Shown here: positions 1 to 8,317 of the stretch, piece by piece
Layout of the letters: each line of letters begins with the position of its first letter
Numbering within the stretch: position 1 is the stretch's first letter
Origin: Winogradskyella sp.
GTDB taxonomy: Bacteria; Bacteroidota; Bacteroidia; Flavobacteriales; Flavobacteriaceae
Direction of reading: 5' to 3'
NCBI RefSeq assembly: GCF_013042245.1
Contig: NZ_JABDQL010000024.1
Coordinates: forward strand, 1 to 64,000
Length of the DNA: 64,000 nt
The notes under the pieces: model-generated
What the model was told of the DNA's origin: nothing
The model's database searches: none
What the model saw: only the letters and a program-made list of their open reading frames with translations
Translations under genes and position numbers: made by a program

Positions 1-103
1 AAACTGTAACATTATGACTTTTATGGATATATTTACTATTCTGTGACATCGAGTCACAAAATAGTAATAATTAACGAGGCAAGCCTCGAGGTATTAAACC
101 TGA
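1..103. repeat. Cluster of short palindromes next to a broken gene
   Basis: Three inverted repeats lie back to back. Positions 35-65 form an imperfect palindrome: ACTATT and GTGAC arms pair with GTCAC and AATAGT around the loop ATCGA. Positions 75-88 are CGAGGC-AA-GCCTCG, overlapping the palindrome CCTCGAGG at 84-91. Positions 90-100 are GGT-ATTAA-ACC. No reading frame crosses the stretch. It ends where an S9 peptidase frame becomes open (stop at 101-103). The pattern resembles the end of a mobile or REP-like element, but no transposase is visible, so the type is unknown. Confidence 0.45.
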
Positions 104-1411
104 AAGCGAATAAAAATTAATGAAAATCAAAGTGCCAATGAATCTCAGGATTTTTCAGCAGATAATTCATTATTTTATTACACAACAGATGAAGGTGGGG
201 AATTTTCCGTTTTAATGTCTTATAATTTTAAAACTGAAGAACGTAAAAAAGTTCTCGAAAAGAAATGGGATATAAGCAGTAGTTATTTTACAAAAAACAA
301 TAAGTATATGATTGTTTTTGTAAATGAAGATGGCAAAAATGCTATAGAGGTAATGGATACAAAAACGATGACTCCTATTGATTTGCCAAATTTTGATGAT
401 AAAAGTATTACTAGCGTTTCATTTAGCGCAGACGAAAACTGGATGCGTATGTATGTTGGTGGCTCAAATACGCCTTCGGATTTATATACCTATAATTTTG
501 AAACTAAAAAACAATACAAACTTAGTAACGTTCTAAACAGTGCTATTAATCCTGAAGATTTAGTGAGTGCAAAAGTCATTCGTTTTGAATCTTTTGATGG
601 CACAATTATACCTGCTATTTATTACCTACCTCATCAAGCATCAGCAGAAAACAGAGTACCTGCAATGGTTTGGGTACATGGCGGACCTGGAGGACAAACA
701 CGACAAGGATTTAGCTCATTAATTCAATATATGGTAAATCAAGGCTATGCTGTTTTGGCTGTAAATAATCGTGGTAGTAGCGGTTACGGCAAAACCTTCT
801 ACCAAATGGATGATAAAAATCATGGTGAAAAAGATTTACAATATTGCGTTGAAGGAAAAAATTGGTTAGCAACACAACCAGAGATTGATGGTGAAAAAAT
901 AGGAATTATAGGTGGTTCTTATGGTGGTTATATGACCATGGCTGCTTTAACTTATACTCCTGAGGAGTTTGCTGTTGGTGTTAACCTTTTTGGTGTGACA
1001 AACTGGATGCGAACTTTAAGAAGTATTCCTCCGTATTGGGAATCCTTTAGAGAATCCTTATATAAAGAACTAGGCAATCCATTTTCGGCAGATTCGGTAC
1101 GATTAAAACGTATTTCTCCTTTATTTTATACAGATAAAGTGACTAAGCCACTTATTGTATTACAAGGTTCGCAGGACCCAAGAGTATTACAAGTAGAGTC
1201 TGATGAAATTGTTGAAGGTGTTCGAAAAAATGGAGTTCCTGTAGAATATGTTTTATTTGATGACGAAGGTCACGGTTTTGTAAAGAAAGAAAACCAAATT
1301 GAAGCTAATGAGCGTATTGTGAAATTTCTAGATAAATACCTTAAAAAAGAAACCACACCAAAAGACGGTCAGGAGTCCGTTGAAGAAAAAATTGAAGCTG
1401 AGTCAAATTAA
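104..1411 (+). pseudogene. S9 (prolyl oligopeptidase) family peptidase, 5' part missing
   Basis: The C-terminal alpha/beta-hydrolase domain of an S9 serine peptidase is intact. Numbered from the first in-frame ATG (215), the nucleophile Ser235 sits in GGSYGGY, Asp321 in GSQDPRV and His353 in EGHGF; the oxyanion-side HGGPGG motif is also present. Before it is only the end of the beta-propeller domain. Family members with a propeller are normally about 600-700 residues, whereas this frame gives about 400. The frame stays open upstream of the ATG, coding propeller-like sequence, back to a stop at 101-103 inside the palindrome cluster, so ATG 215 is an internal methionine and not the native start. 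The gene was cut by an insertion or rearrangement. The 5' part may lie beyond the window edge. A short C-terminal hydrolase could still be made, but is probably non-functional. Confidence 0.75.
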
Positions 1412-1427
1412 AATTACCGAGATGTAA

Positions 1428-1463
1428 AAAAAAGCCGATAGTTTATTGACTATCGGCTTTTTT
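1428..1463. terminator. Bidirectional intrinsic terminator
   Basis: A perfect stem (GCCGATAGT pairing with ACTATCGGC, extended by A and T runs) has a 6-nt loop and a T-tract on both strands. It lies between the convergent S9 remnant and the Fnr-like gene and can serve both. Confidence 0.85.
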
Positions 1464-1489
1464 ATATCTAAAAGTAACATTTACGATAC

Positions 1490-2167
1490 TTACTCAACCC
1501 ATTTTAATCCACTTAAATTTTCTATTTTAATACGTTTCCCTGAAGTACTTATAAAATCATCTTTCTTAAACTGAGAGAGTATGCGGATTGCCGATTCTGT
1601 TGCAGTACCTACAATACTTGCATAATCTTCTCGAGATAGAATTATCGTCAAATACCCTTCATCATCGGTTCCGAAGTCGTCATAAATATATAACAAAGCC
1701 TCAGCCATTCTTTTCTTTACAGACTTTTGCGCCATATTTACTATAGAATGCTCTGACACTTTTAAATCTTCTGTCATTTGTCGCAAAACATCTAAAGTGA
1801 AATTGGGGTTCTTTTCTAAGTCATTCATTATTTCAGCCTTAGGAATAAAACACATTTCCATTTCTGTTAGTGCTGTAGCTGTTAAACTTGAAACTTGATT
1901 GGTAACCAAAGAACGTTTACCTAAAAGTCCACCTTTAACAATCAATTTTACAACTTGGTCTTTACCATTTTCGCTAAGCTTTGTCAATTTACAGACACCG
2001 TCTTTTACACAGTATACACCGTTAACTGAATCACCTTCTTCGAAAATGACACGACCTTTATCAAAAATTTTCCCTGTTTTACAAGCAGAAACTCTCATAA
2101 GTTCGTCTCTTGTCAAAGATTTTAAAGAGTTAAATTCCCTAACTATACATGACTCACATTTACTCAT
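1490..2167 (-). CDS. fnr: Crp/Fnr-family transcriptional regulator (Fnr-like)
   Basis: A 225-residue regulator with an N-terminal cyclic-nucleotide-like sensor domain (about 20-135) and a C-terminal winged HTH (about 150-218). Cysteines C4 and C7 (CESC), C29, C53, C59 and C106 suggest a metal- or redox-sensing site. The spacing (C4-x2-C7-x21-C29) differs from the C20/C23/C29/C122 set of E. coli Fnr, so a [4Fe-4S] cluster is inferred, not shown. In the recognition helix, E191 and R195 match the E-x3-R pair of Fnr/Crp that reads the TGA half-site core. It is divergent from ccoI and sits beside the cbb3 oxidase cluster. It probably activates the palindromes found upstream of ccoI, ccoS and hemN and represses itself. 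The symbol reflects family membership; Crp-like alternatives are less likely. Confidence 0.85.
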   Translation of the reverse strand: MSKCESCIVREFNSLKSLTRDELMRVSACKTGKIFDKGRVIFEEGDSVNGVYCVKDGVCKLTKLSENGKDQVVKLIVKGGLLGKRSLVTNQVSSLTATALTEMEMCFIPKAEIMNDLEKNPNFTLDVLRQMTEDLKVSEHSIVNMAQKSVKKRMAEALLYIYDDFGTDDEGYLTIILSREDYASIVGTATESAIRILSQFKKDDFISTSGKRIKIENLSGLKWVE

Positions 2168-2189
2168 ACCTATTGATTTAGTGATTAAT

Positions 2190-2220
2190 CAAATATAATA
2201 AATTACATGATTTTTATCAT
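2190..2220 (-). promoter_or_regulatory. fnr promoter with overlapping Fnr-like operator
   Basis: On the minus strand TATATTTG (2190-2197) matches the Bacteroidota -7 consensus TAnnTTTG. The palindrome at 2207-2220 is centred only 23.5 nt before its final G, between the expected -33 and -7 elements. That placement suits repression, so negative autoregulation of fnr is inferred. Confidence 0.55.
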
Positions 2221-2250
2221 GTTTTTTTTCTCAATAATGTAGAATATTTG
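2207..2250 (+). promoter_or_regulatory. ccoI promoter with Fnr-like box
   Basis: The palindrome ATGATTTTTATCAT (2207-2220), extended to CATGAT...ATCATG, is centred 36.5 nt before the G of AATATTTG (2243-2250), a -7 box with one mismatch to TAnnTTTG. The same spacing recurs upstream of ccoS and hemN. This fits class-II activation near -41.5. Confidence 0.65.
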
Positions 2251-2278
2251 CATCAGGTATGATTAAAATAGCAAGTTA

Positions 2279-4654
2279 ATGGAAAACAATAATTGTTTTC
2301 ATTGTGGTGATGACTGTGGTAAAAACCCAATAGACTTTCAGAACAAATTGTTTTGTTGTAATGGTTGTAAAACAGTTTTCGAAATATTCAACGAAAATGA
2401 TTTAACCTGCTATTACGATTTACAAAATTCACCAGGTGCCATTCCTAAAGAAGTTGAAGGTAAATACGATTTTCTATCTCAAGAAAACATTATCGAAAAG
2501 CTCACGGAGTTTAGAGGTGATACTGTTGAGATTACAACACTTTACATACCTCATATTCATTGTAGTTCGTGTATTTGGATTTTAGAAAACCTCAACAAAA
2601 TCAATCCTAATATTACAGATTCGCAAGTTAATTTTGGTAAAAAAACGGTAAGAGTTACCTACAAATCTAAAGAAACAGATTTGAAGTCCGTTGTGCTTAT
2701 ATTAAGTCAAATTGGTTATGAACCTTACATAAGTTTAGATGATTTTAAGTCCTCTGAAAAATTGATTAATCGGTCTTTAATTTATAAATTAGGTGTAGCT
2801 GGTTTTGGCTTTGGAAACATTATGTTTCTCTCCTTTCCTGAATACTTTGAGGTTAATGAGTTTTGGTTAGAGCAATACAAACATCTGTTTAGATGGTTGA
2901 TGTTTGCCTTAGCACTGCCTGTAGTCTTCTACTCTGCTCAAGACTATTTTATTTCAGCCTATAAAGGACTTAGAGCTAAAATTCTAAATATAGATGTACC
3001 TATTGCCTTAGGTGTTTCAGTCTTATTTATTAGAAGTACTATTGAAGTAGCTTTGGATTTAGGTTCTGGTTTTTTTGATAGCTTGGCTGGTCTGGTATTT
3101 TTTCTTTTAGTCGGAAAATATTTTCAACAAAAAACCTATGATTTTCTATCCTTTGAACGTGATTATAAATCATACTTTCCTATTGCTGTTACAAAAATTA
3201 ATAAAAGTGGAGACGAAGAAAGCATCCAAGTTTATGATATAAAAAAGGGAGATAGAATCTTGATTAGGAATGAAGAACTCATTCCTATGGATGGTATTTT
3301 AATCAATGGGCGCGCAAAAATAGATTACAGTTTTGTTACTGGAGAATCGCAATCCGTAACTAAACAATCTGGAGATAAATTGTTTGCTGGTGGAAAACAA
3401 ACCGCTGGTGTTATTGAGCTTGAAGCGCTTAAATCTGTTGAGCAAAGTTACCTCACACAATTATGGAGTAACGATGTCTTTAACAAAAATAAAGAAGATG
3501 GTTTTACCAACATCACTAATAGAATAAGTAAACACTTTACCATAGCCATTTTAACTATAGCCTTTGTGGCAACAGCATATTGGCTATTCTATGATGCAAG
3601 CAAAGCCATGAATGTATTTACGGCAGTACTTATAATTGCTTGTCCTTGCGCCATAGCTTTATCTGCACCGTTCACTTTCGGCAACCTTCTTCGAATTTTT
3701 GGTAAGCTCAAATTTTACATTAAAAATGCTAACGTTATAGAACAGTTAGCACAAATAAACACTGTTATTTTTGATAAAACAGGAACTATAACCTCTAATC
3801 AAAAAAGCACTGCGGAATATGATGGTCAAATACTTACTGAAGATGAAGCTCTGGTTTTAAAAAACTCCTTAAGAGGCTCTAATCATCCTTTAAGCAGAAC
3901 GTTATATGATATTCTAAAAACGAATGATATAGTAAGTCTAGACGAATTTGAAGAGCACACAGGTAAAGGTATTGAAGCTAAGCACAAAAATATAAATCTC
4001 AAAATTGGCTCTGCAAATTTTGTAGGCAATTCTGAAACGGCATCAGTATTAAATACTGCAGTACATATAAGTAGCAACAATATTTACAAAGGCAAATTCA
4101 CATTTTACAACAGTTATAGAAAAGGTGTTTCAAAACTATTTAATAAATTCAAAAAGCATTACGATTTAGTCATACTGTCTGGTGATAATGAAGGAGAATT
4201 TGAAAACCTAAAAAAACTATTACCCGCAAAAACGAAATTAATTTTTAATCAGAAACCAGAAGACAAACTAGACTATATAAAATTTCATCAAAATGAAGGT
4301 GCAAAAGTCTTAATGGTGGGTGATGGATTAAATGATGCAGGAGCATTGGCTCAGAGTGATGTTGGTTTAGTCATTTCGGAAGATGTCAATGTCTTTTCGC
4401 CTGCTTGTGACGGTATTTTAGATGCTTCAAAATTTGAAGAATTATTCAAATATATACGTGCTTCAAAATCAGCTATTACGATTATTAAATGGAGCTTTGT
4501 GCTATCATTCTTCTATAACATTATAGGACTTTATTTTGCTGTTACAGGTCAATTAGCACCTGTCATAGCTGCTATTTTAATGCCTTTAAGTTCAATAAGT
4601 ATTGTTGTTTTTACAACTGTTGCTACAAATATTTTAGGTAAACGATTGAAATAA
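2279..4654 (+). CDS. ccoI: Heavy-metal P1B-type ATPase, CcoI-like copper exporter
   Basis: A 791-residue copper-transporting P1B ATPase that should deliver copper for cbb3 oxidase assembly at the inner membrane. Residues 1-35 form a Cys-rich metal site (C6xxC9, C13, C26, C27, C30). A heavy-metal-associated domain with C95xxC98 follows. The membrane metal site is C455-P456-C457, the phosphorylated aspartate is D499 in DKTGT, and a GDGLNDA hinge motif lies near the C-terminus. The DUF-like N-terminal Cys-rich extension together with HMA is typical of the CcoI/FixI group. It is divergent from fnr and followed by ccoS, the usual order in Bacteroidota. An Fnr-like box lies upstream. The family assignment is firm; CcoI rather than CopA rests on context and the N-terminal Cys-rich domain. 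Confidence 0.93.
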   Translation: MENNNCFHCGDDCGKNPIDFQNKLFCCNGCKTVFEIFNENDLTCYYDLQNSPGAIPKEVEGKYDFLSQENIIEKLTEFRGDTVEITTLYIPHIHCSSCIWILENLNKINPNITDSQVNFGKKTVRVTYKSKETDLKSVVLILSQIGYEPYISLDDFKSSEKLINRSLIYKLGVAGFGFGNIMFLSFPEYFEVNEFWLEQYKHLFRWLMFALALPVVFYSAQDYFISAYKGLRAKILNIDVPIALGVSVLFIRSTIEVALDLGSGFFDSLAGLVFFLLVGKYFQQKTYDFLSFERDYKSYFPIAVTKINKSGDEESIQVYDIKKGDRILIRNEELIPMDGILINGRAKIDYSFVTGESQSVTKQSGDKLFAGGKQTAGVIELEALKSVEQSYLTQLWSNDVFNKNKEDGFTNITNRISKHFTIAILTIAFVATAYWLFYDASKAMNVFTAVLIIACPCAIALSAPFTFGNLLRIFGKLKFYIKNANVIEQLAQINTVIFDKTGTITSNQKSTAEYDGQILTEDEALVLKNSLRGSNHPLSRTLYDILKTNDIVSLDEFEEHTGKGIEAKHKNINLKIGSANFVGNSETASVLNTAVHISSNNIYKGKFTFYNSYRKGVSKLFNKFKKHYDLVILSGDNEGEFENLKKLLPAKTKLIFNQKPEDKLDYIKFHQNEGAKVLMVGDGLNDAGALAQSDVGLVISEDVNVFSPACDGILDASKFEELFKYIRASKSAITIIKWSFVLSFFYNIIGLYFAVTGQLAPVIAAILMPLSSISIVVFTTVATNILGKRLK

Positions 4655-4669
4655 AAAAACTTGTTCTAC

Positions 4670-4713
4670 ATGACAAATATCATGTTTTTAAAAATGGTTC
4701 AACTGTATTTTTG
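4670..4713 (+). promoter_or_regulatory. ccoS-ccoNOQP promoter with Fnr-like box
   Basis: The palindrome ATGACAAATATCAT (4670-4683) is centred 36.5 nt before the G of TATTTTTG (4706-4713), a full match to TAnnTTTG. ATG of ccoS follows at 4734. The spacing is identical to the ccoI and hemN promoters. Confidence 0.7.
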
Positions 4714-4733
4714 AGCTATAACTTCAAATAGGT

Positions 4734-4904
4734 ATGAGCGTTATATATATTTTATTGGCTGTTAGTATTATAGTGGCTATTGTCTTTTTTGCAGTATTTG
4801 TTTTTGCTGTAAAATCTGGACAATACGATGATAGTTATACACCATCTGTTCGTATGCTTTTTGAAGATGAATTGGTAAAACCTAAAAAAACAAACACTAA
4901 ATAA
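4734..4904 (+). CDS. ccoS: cbb3 oxidase maturation protein CcoS
   Basis: A 56-residue single-span membrane protein. Residues 2-26 are one hydrophobic helix, followed by a short acidic and basic tail containing KSGQYDD, the kind of sequence seen just after the CcoS membrane helix. CcoS is needed for cofactor insertion into the catalytic subunit of cbb3 oxidase. The position between ccoI and ccoNO, with 16 nt to the next start, matches the family's usual context. Its ATG follows an Fnr-like promoter by about 20 nt, making it the first gene of the oxidase operon. Confidence 0.88.
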   Translation: MSVIYILLAVSIIVAIVFFAVFVFAVKSGQYDDSYTPSVRMLFEDELVKPKKTNTK

Positions 4905-4920
4905 ATCAATTACACTAACT

Positions 4921-7119
4921 ATGGAAATTCAACAATTTTATTACGATAACAAAGTCGTTAAAAAATTCCTCTATGCTACAATACTTTGGGGAGTTGTTGG
5001 AATGCTGGTAGGGCTTATACTGGCATTTATGTTTTTATTCCCAAATATGACTGACGGTATCTCATGGCTGAGTTTTGGGCGTTTACGCCCATTACATACC
5101 AACGCTGTAATCTTTGCTTTTGTGGGTAATGCCATTTTTGCAGGAGTCTACTACTCTACACAACGCTTGCTCAAGGCAAGAATGTTTAGCGACTTTTTAA
5201 GTAATTTTAATTTCTGGGCTTGGCAATTACTCATTGTTGGTGCAGCAATTACATTACCATTAGGTTACACCACTTCAAAAGAATATGCCGAGTTAGAATG
5301 GCCTTTTGATATTGCTATTGCACTTATTTGGGTCGCATTTGGTATTAACCTTATAGGAACCATACTAAAACGTCGACAACGTCACCTTTATGTAGCTATT
5401 TGGTTTTACTTAGCAACTTTTGTTACCGTAGCTGTACTTCATATTTTTAATAGTTTAGAATTACCTGTTAGCTTGACAGGAATGAAAAGTTATTCTGTTT
5501 ATGCTGGTGTTCAAGATGCCTTAGTACAATGGTGGTACGGTCATAATGCAGTAGCATTCTTCTTGACAACACCGTTCTTAGGTTTGATGTATTACTTTGT
5601 ACCTAAAGCTGCAAACAGACCTGTATATTCTTATAGACTATCCATAGTACACTTTTGGTCTTTAATATTTATATACATCTGGGCAGGACCTCACCACTTA
5701 TTATACACCGCTTTACCAGAATGGGCACAGCACTTAGGTGTTGCATTCTCAGTAATGCTTATTGCGCCATCTTGGGGTGGTATGATAAACGGACTGTTAA
5801 CCTTACGTGGTGCTTGGGATAAGGTTCGTACAGACCCTGTTCTTAAATTTATGGTGGTAGCTATTACTGGTTATGGTATGGCTACGTTTGAAGGCCCAAT
5901 GCTTTCACTTAAAAATGTAAACGCTATTGCCCACTTTACAGATTGGATTATTGCCCATGTGCACGTCGGTGCATTAGCATGGAATGGTTTCCTAGCTTTT
6001 GGTATGATCTATTGGTTAATACCTCGATTATTTAAAACAAAATTACACTCTATTGGTTTAGCCAATTTACATTTCTGGATAGGTACGCTAGGTATCATCT
6101 TATATGCATTACCAATGTACGTCGCAGGATTTACTCAAGCGAGTATGTGGAAGCAATTTAACCCTGACGGAACAATCGTTTACGGTAACTTTCTTGAAAC
6201 CGTGACTGAAATCATGCCAATGTACTGGATGCGTGCTATTGGTGGTACACTTTACATAACAGGTATGTTAATCCTAGTTTATAACGTAATAGTAACGGTA
6301 AGACGTTCAGATGAAAAAGTTACTGATGAGTTAGCTGAAGCACCAGCATTACAACGGGTATCTAAAAGAAGAGTTGCAGGCGAAGGATGGCATACTTGGC
6401 TAGAGCGTAAGCCTGTATTATTAACTATATATGCAACAGTGGCTATTTTAATTGGTGGAATTGTACAGATAATTCCAACCTTAGTTGTTGAATCTAACAT
6501 CCCAACAATTAGCAGCGTAAAACCTTATACACCTCTAGAATTAGAAGGTAGAGATATTTATATCCGTGAAGGTTGTGTAGGTTGTCACTCGCAAATGGTA
6601 AGACCTTTTAGAAGTGAAGTAGAACGTTATGGCGAATACTCTAAGGCTGGAGAATATGTTTACGACCACCCTTTCTTATGGGGAAGTAAACGTACGGGAC
6701 CAGATTTACATAGAGTCGGTGGAAAATACACAGATAGCTGGCACCTAAGTCACTTGTATGACCCACAAGCTATGAACGAAAAGTCTATTATGCCACGTTA
6801 CCAATGGTTAATTAAGAATGAATTAGATAAGTCCATGACTGAAAAGAAAATGGAAGCCATGGTCACTTTGGGTGTTCCTTATTCTAAAGAAGATATTACC
6901 AGTGCTCAACAATCAATGCTGGAGCAAGGTGCTCAAATAGAGAAAAACCTCTATGATGATCCTGACTTTGTAAAAAGTTATGAAGCAGACAAGGATGCTA
7001 CAGGCAAAGATTTTGTAGAAATGAAGAATCGTGAAATCGTTGCTATCATAGCTTATCTACAACGCTTAGGTACAGATATAAAAGTTAAAGAAATTATTGA
7101 AGAAACCGCTCAAAACTAA
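4921..7119 (+). CDS. ccoNO: cbb3-type cytochrome c oxidase, fused subunits I and II (CcoN-CcoO)
   Basis: A 732-residue fusion of catalytic CcoN (about 1-470) and membrane-anchored monohaem cytochrome CcoO (about 500-732). In CcoN, H59 (LHTN) is a candidate low-spin haem ligand, H208 (WYGHN) and H258-H259 (GPHHL) are candidate CuB ligands, and H346/H348 (HVHVG) are haem ligands. CcoO carries the single haem-c motif C552-V-G-C555-H556. The protein reduces oxygen to water in the inner membrane with high affinity. Fusion of N and O is a known Bacteroidota trait, not an assembly fault, because the linker is continuous and contains a membrane segment. It is cotranscribed with ccoS, ccoQ and ccoP from the Fnr-like promoter. 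Confidence 0.96.
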   Translation: MEIQQFYYDNKVVKKFLYATILWGVVGMLVGLILAFMFLFPNMTDGISWLSFGRLRPLHTNAVIFAFVGNAIFAGVYYSTQRLLKARMFSDFLSNFNFWAWQLLIVGAAITLPLGYTTSKEYAELEWPFDIAIALIWVAFGINLIGTILKRRQRHLYVAIWFYLATFVTVAVLHIFNSLELPVSLTGMKSYSVYAGVQDALVQWWYGHNAVAFFLTTPFLGLMYYFVPKAANRPVYSYRLSIVHFWSLIFIYIWAGPHHLLYTALPEWAQHLGVAFSVMLIAPSWGGMINGLLTLRGAWDKVRTDPVLKFMVVAITGYGMATFEGPMLSLKNVNAIAHFTDWIIAHVHVGALAWNGFLAFGMIYWLIPRLFKTKLHSIGLANLHFWIGTLGIILYALPMYVAGFTQASMWKQFNPDGTIVYGNFLETVTEIMPMYWMRAIGGTLYITGMLILVYNVIVTVRRSDEKVTDELAEAPALQRVSKRRVAGEGWHTWLERKPVLLTIYATVAILIGGIVQIIPTLVVESNIPTISSVKPYTPLELEGRDIYIREGCVGCHSQMVRPFRSEVERYGEYSKAGEYVYDHPFLWGSKRTGPDLHRVGGKYTDSWHLSHLYDPQAMNEKSIMPRYQWLIKNELDKSMTEKKMEAMVTLGVPYSKEDITSAQQSMLEQGAQIEKNLYDDPDFVKSYEADKDATGKDFVEMKNREIVAIIAYLQRLGTDIKVKEIIEETAQN

Positions 7120-7125
7120 TTAGCT

Positions 7126-7311
7126 ATGTTAAAATTTATAAAAGGACATATGGAAAGTATTACGGGTATAGAGATATATCCACTAATATCATTACTTATT
7201 TTTTTCATCTTTTTTGTAACACTTTTTTACTGGGTATTTACAGCAAAGAAAGACTATATCTCGAAGGTGAGTAATTTACCATTAGATAACCAAAACGACA
7301 CATTATCATGA
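7126..7311 (+). CDS. ccoQ: cbb3 oxidase subunit CcoQ (small membrane subunit)
   Basis: A 61-residue protein with one transmembrane helix (about 18-39) followed by TAKKDYISKVSNLPL. CcoQ stabilises the cbb3 complex and links CcoP to the core. The gene lies 6 nt after ccoNO, and its TGA overlaps the ATG of ccoP (ATGA), which suggests translational coupling. Identification rests on size, topology and position. Confidence 0.85.
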   Translation: MLKFIKGHMESITGIEIYPLISLLIFFIFFVTLFYWVFTAKKDYISKVSNLPLDNQNDTLS

Positions 7312-8267
7312 GAAAATTAATCCCATCATACATTAGAGTACCAGCTATCTTTTTCATTATCGCTGGTTTGGTAGAATATTTTGTAGAATCTGGTGACCAA
7401 CCAGCTTTTATAGAAAAACCAGTAGTATTAGTGTTCCTATTACTTGTATTGGTCATTCTTCTTGCGGTAGAAGGTATTGTTGGTGCTATGGAGAATGTTT
7501 TGTATCAAAGTTTAGATGAAGAAGCTAAAGCAAGATATGATGCTAAGCAAGCAGAACCTTCAAAACTAGTACAATGGATTAAAGACACCTACAAAACACT
7601 TGCTGGTACAAAACAAATTGAAGAAGAAGGCGAAGTTATCCTTGACCATAACTATGACGGTATAAAGGAACTAGACAACAATCTTCCACCTTGGTGGGTA
7701 TATAGTTTCTATATTACAATAATATTTGGAGTTGTTTACATGATACGTTATCACATCCTTGATGCAGATGACCAATTTGTAGAGTACGAAATTGAATATG
7801 CTGAAGCACAACGCGCTATTGAAGAATATAAAAAGAATGCAAAAGATTTAGTTGATTTTAATACCGTAGAACTTTTAACGGATATAGCCGACTTAAAAGC
7901 TGGTGAAAATATTTTTACTGAAAAATGTGCTGTTTGTCACAAGGCTGACGGTGGTGGTGGTATTGGTCCTAACTTAACCGATGAATATTGGATTCTTGGC
8001 GGTGGTATTAAAAATGTATTTAAAACCATATCTGAAGGTGGGCGTTCTGGTAAAGGAATGGTTTCCTGGAAAAAAGAAGGTTTAAAACCTGCCGAAATGG
8101 CTCAAGTAGCAAGTTATCTTTTACAATTTCAAGGAACTACACCAGCTGAACCAAAAGCTGCTGAAGGTGATATTTGGGTAGATAAAACTGCTCCTGAAGC
8201 TGATTCAGACGCAGAAGAAGTGCCTGCAAAAGAAGAAACAGAAACTGTTGAAATTGCTGAAAACTAA
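7308..8267 (+). CDS. ccoP: cbb3 oxidase subunit III CcoP, one haem-c site
   Basis: A 319-residue membrane-bound cytochrome c that passes electrons to CcoNO. The N-terminus holds two hydrophobic stretches (about 10-60), an acidic linker, and the CcoP-type segment NNLPPWWVYSFY before a further membrane helix at about 127-148. One haem-binding motif, C207-A-V-C210-H211, is followed by GGGGIGPNLTDEYWI. Proteobacterial CcoP has two CxxCH motifs; only one is present here, as reported for Bacteroidota. The tail (about 275-319) is acidic and low in complexity. Its start overlaps ccoQ by 4 nt. Confidence 0.94.
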   Translation: MRKLIPSYIRVPAIFFIIAGLVEYFVESGDQPAFIEKPVVLVFLLLVLVILLAVEGIVGAMENVLYQSLDEEAKARYDAKQAEPSKLVQWIKDTYKTLAGTKQIEEEGEVILDHNYDGIKELDNNLPPWWVYSFYITIIFGVVYMIRYHILDADDQFVEYEIEYAEAQRAIEEYKKNAKDLVDFNTVELLTDIADLKAGENIFTEKCAVCHKADGGGGIGPNLTDEYWILGGGIKNVFKTISEGGRSGKGMVSWKKEGLKPAEMAQVASYLLQFQGTTPAEPKAAEGDIWVDKTAPEADSDAEEVPAKEETETVEIAEN

Positions 8268-8317
8268 AAGAAACGATAGACAAACTATCAATCTGAACCG
8301 CAGACAGTACTAATAAA

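Noticed and set aside
2173..2192. TTGATT-8-AATCAA inverted repeat as a second Fnr site
   Set aside because: Arm spacing differs from the three consistent palindromes and it overlaps the fnr -7 box; treated as chance in AT-rich DNA.
1899..2198. A 99-codon frame opposite fnr
   Set aside because: It runs through the fnr coding sequence and the divergent promoter and has no recognisable protein features.
4921..7119. ccoN and ccoO fusion as a frameshift or assembly artefact
   Set aside because: The fusion is a known Bacteroidota trait, with an intact linker and a membrane segment before the CcoO domain.
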